From assembly GCA_913778765.1 (NCBI GenBank), contig CAJYXO010000122.1, positions 1 to 64,000 of the forward strand: a stretch of DNA of 64,000 nt. The letters are read 5' to 3'. Within the stretch, counting starts at the first letter, position 1. Every line of letters starts with the position of its first letter. Positions 61,901-64,000 of this stretch are shown one piece after another. Both the position numbers and the translations under genes were made by a program. The notes below the pieces were generated by a model, which was not told the DNA's origin, did not search any database, and worked only from the letters and a program-made list of their open reading frames with translations. Origin of the DNA: an uncultured Massilia sp. GTDB lineage: Bacteria > Pseudomonadota > Gammaproteobacteria > Burkholderiales > Burkholderiaceae_D.

Positions 61901-62305
61901 GCCTTCGGCCTGCTGCAGCTCGACGGCATCGATGCCGCGATCGGCAGGCGCAAGGAAGTCGCGGCCCGGTACCGCCGCCTGCTGGACGGCGTGCCCGGCA
62001 TCCGCTGCATGGCCGAGATGGGCCATGCAGCGAACTTCGGCTACTTCCCGATCCTGGTGGGCGACGACTACCCGCTCGGCCGCGACGGCCTGTACCAGAA
62101 GCTGCGCGACGCCGGCATCCACGCGCGCCGCTATTTCTACCCGCTGATCAGCGAGTTCCCGATGTACCAGGGCCTGCCTTCGGCCGCCCCGGCGAATCTG
62201 CCGGAGGCCGCCGTCGCCGCGCGCCAGGTGCTGTGCCTGCCGATCTACCCGGCGCTGGACACGGCGGACATCGAACGTATCGCCACCCTGATCAAGTCCT
62301 CCTGA
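58976..62305 (+). CDS. Triple fusion: TPR, O-GlcNAc-transferase-like (GT41), DegT aminotransferase
   Basis: A 1109-residue protein with three parts. Residues about 10-320 are tetratricopeptide repeats (such as AETYSNLGLLLKEARRHDDA). Residues about 345-710 form a GT41/SPINDLY-type catalytic region: LRVGFVSGDLRHHAVASFIE, LTWIGYPGTTGLQAMDYYLT, and DAFPYSGGTTTLHALWMGVQ. After a Pro/Ala/Glu linker (about 720-745), residues 750-1105 are a DegT/DnrJ/EryC1 PLP aminotransferase with FANGTLALMTALQALGI, YDAAHAFGVRQDG and the PLP lysine K926 in SFHATKVFNTFEGG. GT41 enzymes glycosylate proteins on Ser/Thr; DegT enzymes make amino sugars. Having both in one chain suggests that the enzyme making the amino sugar is tied to the one attaching it (inference). 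An FkbM gene follows 11 bases later. Confidence 0.92.
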   Translation: MPDTTVAPLSEEIQQVAGQAMQLALQHIDAGQFEQAATLCRAILDMHPGHAQAAYQLGLLEWQAGRLPEAAAHLSGAIQADPAEAAYWLAYIEVLLNGVELAAARETIDLGRRHGLRGAALDGLSQRLTRAENGMPSRQDVDALSALIKQRRLDEAEHMAHALTVDCPRHPYGWKTLGVIHHIRGHIEPAVKAMAKAAECDHENAETYSNLGLLLKEARRHDDAIVCLQRALELDPKRADAHNNLAVTLLDMNRLAEAEASARAAVAIDPKNVLAWNTIGVALMGQSRMAGAVDAYRRVLKLQPDNAGVHSNMLFAMSQMETIDARELFKEHLRFAERVEAPLRKKWRAHANGRDPQRPLRVGFVSGDLRHHAVASFIEPIFERLAGRPGVAMFAYHNHVILDAVSARFKGYMAQWLDVVGLDDDALAQRIRDDGIDILVDLSGHTAHNRLPVFARKPAPIQLTWIGYPGTTGLQAMDYYLTDRHILPPGRFDHQFTEKLAYLPVSAPFQPELDAAPINALPALTNGYITFGSFNRISKIGRNVVATWGKLLRALPDSKLLLGGVPPGDITEQMLGWLAEEGVDAARVRTHPRCQLKDYLALHNQVDINLDAFPYSGGTTTLHALWMGVQTLTLAGDTAAGRQTACILEHMQLPEYIAHDPEDFVRKGLAACADLAKLANERIGMRLRFGMPSSDFMGQVADGVEQAMRMMWQRWCEGLPAASIEVPGAQPEAAQPEAAPEPAQPAIYVTQPAMPPLQDFVASLEQIWDSKYLTNGGQFHQRLEQRLCEHLGVEHISLFANGTLALMTALQALGIEGEVITTPYSFVATSHALLWNGLKPVFADIDPVTFNLDPAKIEAAITPSTRAIMPVHCYGTPCDVERIDAIARKHNLKVIYDAAHAFGVRQDGRSILRHGDLSVLSFHATKVFNTFEGGAIVCRDAAMKRHIDHLKNFGIADEVTVVAAGINGKMHEVSAAFGLLQLDGIDAAIGRRKEVAARYRRLLDGVPGIRCMAEMGHAANFGYFPILVGDDYPLGRDGLYQKLRDAGIHARRYFYPLISEFPMYQGLPSAAPANLPEAAVAARQVLCLPIYPALDTADIERIATLIKSS

Positions 62306-62316
62306 AAGAAACAACC

Positions 62317-63552
62317 ATGCAATCGTTCACCCCCGACTCCGTCCTGACCCGCCTCGCGCTCGGCGCCTTCGATCCGAGGGATGCCTTCCTGGCAGCCGTC
62401 GACCTGTACCGCAAGGACCCGCTGTTCTGCGTTCCGGCACGGGCCCGTGAAATCCTCGCGCGCCGTGGCGCAGATATGCCGATCGTGATGCTGGGCCGTA
62501 GCGACTTCGGCGCGAATTTCATGACCGCGCTCGGCAAGCGCGCCCGCCTGGTGAGCGTGGTGGACGATTTCCGCTCGCATCGCGGCGAACAGTTCCACGG
62601 CGTCGACATCGTCTCCACCGACCGCTTCCTGGAGATGGTCAAACAGGACCCGGACATCGTCGCCGTCAACGCCTGCCGCTACGACTTTTCAAAGCGCTTC
62701 TTCGATGACCTGTGCCGCAACCACGGCATTCCCTGCATGAACTTCGAACAGGGCGTGCGTGCGCTCGGGCTCAACGACACTCTGGACCATCGGGTTGCCG
62801 ACTGGGGCGAAGTGATCGCCGCGCGCTGCGAAGCGTACCTGAAGCTGGAACGCCGCATGGCCGACCCGTATTCGGTCGAGACCCTGTACGCGGTGCTGAC
62901 CTTCCACCTGACTTGCAATCCGGAGTGGTACCTGAACGTCGCGCGTCCGTATTCGACGCTGTACTTCCGCACCGGCCTGTTCTCGTTCAGCGAACACGAA
63001 AAGATGGTCGACTGCGGCGCCTCGATCGCGGAATCGACCACCGCCCTGATCGGCGTCACGCAGGGCCGCTACGACCGCTCCTGGATGATCGAGCCGGACA
63101 AGATCAACGTCGCGACCCTGCAGGGCTTCCTGCGCAAGTACGCCGGCACCGCGCATGAGAAGAAACTGTCGCTGCACCCGGTCGCGGTGGGCGAGCATCC
63201 CGCCGAAGTGCCGTTCCAGCATCTGGGCACCCACGGCGGCTCGGTGCTGCCGCCCGCCAGGGCCCAGATCTGCCCGCCGGCCGACTACGTGCGTATCCAG
63301 CGCATCGACGACATCGTCGACGACCAGCCGACCATCATCAAGATGGACGTCGAGGGATTCGAGATGCCGGCCCTGAAAGGCGCGACCGGCGTGATCCGCG
63401 CCGGTCGTCCGAAGCTGATGGTATCGGCCTATCACCGCTCCTCCGACCTGCTCGATATTCCGGCCCTGGTCGACAGCATCGCGCCGGACTACAAAATCGG
63501 CCTGCGCCACCACACGGAAGACCGCTGGGACACCTGCCTGTACTTCTTCTGA
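62317..63552 (+). CDS. FkbM methyltransferase with an N-terminal Rossmann-like domain
   Basis: A 411-residue protein. Residues about 45-150 look like a nucleotide- or sugar-binding Rossmann-type domain (PIVMLGRSDFGANFMTALGK, then FHGVDIVSTDRFLEMVKQDP), similar in style to the N-terminal domain of PglD-like proteins. The FkbM methyltransferase follows: MVDCGASIAESTTALIGVTQ as the SAM site near 230 and IIKMDVEGFEMPALKGATGV near 345. It probably methylates a sugar or glycan made by the upstream fusion protein. There is no strong ribosome site, but the 11-base gap implies coupling. Confidence 0.85.
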   Translation: MQSFTPDSVLTRLALGAFDPRDAFLAAVDLYRKDPLFCVPARAREILARRGADMPIVMLGRSDFGANFMTALGKRARLVSVVDDFRSHRGEQFHGVDIVSTDRFLEMVKQDPDIVAVNACRYDFSKRFFDDLCRNHGIPCMNFEQGVRALGLNDTLDHRVADWGEVIAARCEAYLKLERRMADPYSVETLYAVLTFHLTCNPEWYLNVARPYSTLYFRTGLFSFSEHEKMVDCGASIAESTTALIGVTQGRYDRSWMIEPDKINVATLQGFLRKYAGTAHEKKLSLHPVAVGEHPAEVPFQHLGTHGGSVLPPARAQICPPADYVRIQRIDDIVDDQPTIIKMDVEGFEMPALKGATGVIRAGRPKLMVSAYHRSSDLLDIPALVDSIAPDYKIGLRHHTEDRWDTCLYFF

Positions 63553-63556
63553 AGCC

Positions 63557-64000
63557 TCAGGCGCCGACGATGACCATCGGGTGCGCGTGCGAAGCGTGGA
63601 TGAAGGTCTTCGCCGCGACGTCGGCGTCGATCCGGCCCGGCTTGTCGATCACGCACAGCTTGCCGACCGCGACGCCGCTGCCGACCAGCACGCCGCTGCC
63701 CAGCGTGACGTGGGCGCCGATGCCGGCGCCGCGCCCGACCACGACGCCATCCTCGATCCAGCACGAGTTGCCGATGCTGCTGCCGTCGCCGATCCTGGCG
63801 CCGGCGCCGATCACGGTGTTGAAGCCGACCTTGCAGCCCTGGCCGACGATGGCGCCGGCGCCGACGTAACTGTTCTCGCCGATCTTCGCGCCGGCGCTGA
63901 CGATCGCCCCGCGGCAGACCAGCGGCGGCATGCCCAGTCCGCGCATGCGGAACAATCCCATGCGCTCGAGGCGGGCGAAATTCAGGTAGCGCGCATCGGC
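63557..64000 (-). CDS. Left-handed beta-helix acyltransferase (partial)
   Basis: The C-terminal 147 residues of a sugar O/N-acyltransferase of the PglD/NeuD/WbbJ hexapeptide type; the frame stays open to the window end, so the start lies outside. Successive hexapeptide turns run from LVCRGAIVSAGAKIGENSYV through GAGAIVGQGCKVGFNTVIGA to GSGVLVGSGVAVGKLCVID. They form a left-handed helix that trimerises and binds acetyl-CoA or another acyl-CoA. It is convergent with the FkbM gene; the stops are 4 bases apart. Probably part of the same glycan-modifying group. Confidence 0.85.
   Translation of the reverse strand, partial: ADARYLNFARLERMGLFRMRGLGMPPLVCRGAIVSAGAKIGENSYVGAGAIVGQGCKVGFNTVIGAGARIGDGSSIGNSCWIEDGVVVGRGAGIGAHVTLGSGVLVGSGVAVGKLCVIDKPGRIDADVAAKTFIHASHAHPMVIVGA

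Noticed and set aside
1-64000. CRISPR arrays, tRNA or rRNA genes, prophage or integron features
   Set aside because: I saw no regularly spaced repeats, no tRNA-like cloverleaf region and no integrase or phage structural genes while reading both strands.

Overview
The window is about 64 kb of dense, GC-rich DNA from a Gram-negative proteobacterium. Gene content and protein style point to a betaproteobacterium of the order Burkholderiales, most likely Oxalobacteraceae and Massilia-like. The evidence is complete LPS core/lipid A genes, an OFA-family MFS carrier, DUF4214 proteins with their own type I secretion system, and REP-like intergenic palindromes. This placement is inference from protein style, not from a marker gene. 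I saw no rRNA, tRNA, CRISPR array, integrase or transposase.

Layout. 1-5.4 kb: an OFA-type carrier diverges from an operon of a PBP-domain regulator, an acyl-CoA dehydrogenase broken by an internal deletion, and an acyl-CoA synthetase. 5.5-9.5 kb: a small conserved protein, a glycosidase/RmlD fusion, and a VirK-like gene set among GGGGTCAGA repeats and a perfect 32-bp palindrome. 9.5-15.2 kb: LPS assembly (waaF, msbA, waaL, a GT2) and a MipA-type porin. 15.5-21.2 kb: dnaE, a membrane acyltransferase and trhO.

21.3-34.9 kb is the most interesting part. A type I secretion operon (ABC, HlyD, TolC) is flanked by two DUF4214 proteins. Next come a FecR-domain protein and, divergently, an operon of a CHASE2 adenylate cyclase, a TPR/outer-membrane barrel protein and a CRP-type regulator. 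Exact TGTGA-N6-TCACA boxes precede fecR, the large DUF4214 gene and the secretion operon. The encoded regulator keeps the CRP recognition residues and cAMP-pocket residues. The simplest reading is a local cAMP circuit controlling secretion of a surface or matrix protein.

35.0-50.7 kb is one polysaccharide/glycoconjugate cluster, all on the + strand and tightly coupled: Wzm/Wzt-type ABC exporter, FkbM methyltransferase, a 1364-residue triple glycosyltransferase, a HAD-UbiA fusion, membrane glycosyltransferases, a polyprenyl-phosphate GT2, GtrA, GNAT and PIG-L. 50.8-58.7 kb carries a LOV-domain hybrid kinase, a DEAD-box helicase, a Lon-N-domain protein, a small anchored protein, a CHASE-domain histidine kinase and a glycine-zipper protein. 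59-64 kb is a second glycosylation group: a TPR/O-GlcNAc-transferase-like/DegT aminotransferase triple fusion, an FkbM methyltransferase with an extra N-terminal domain, and a left-handed beta-helix acyltransferase cut by the window end.
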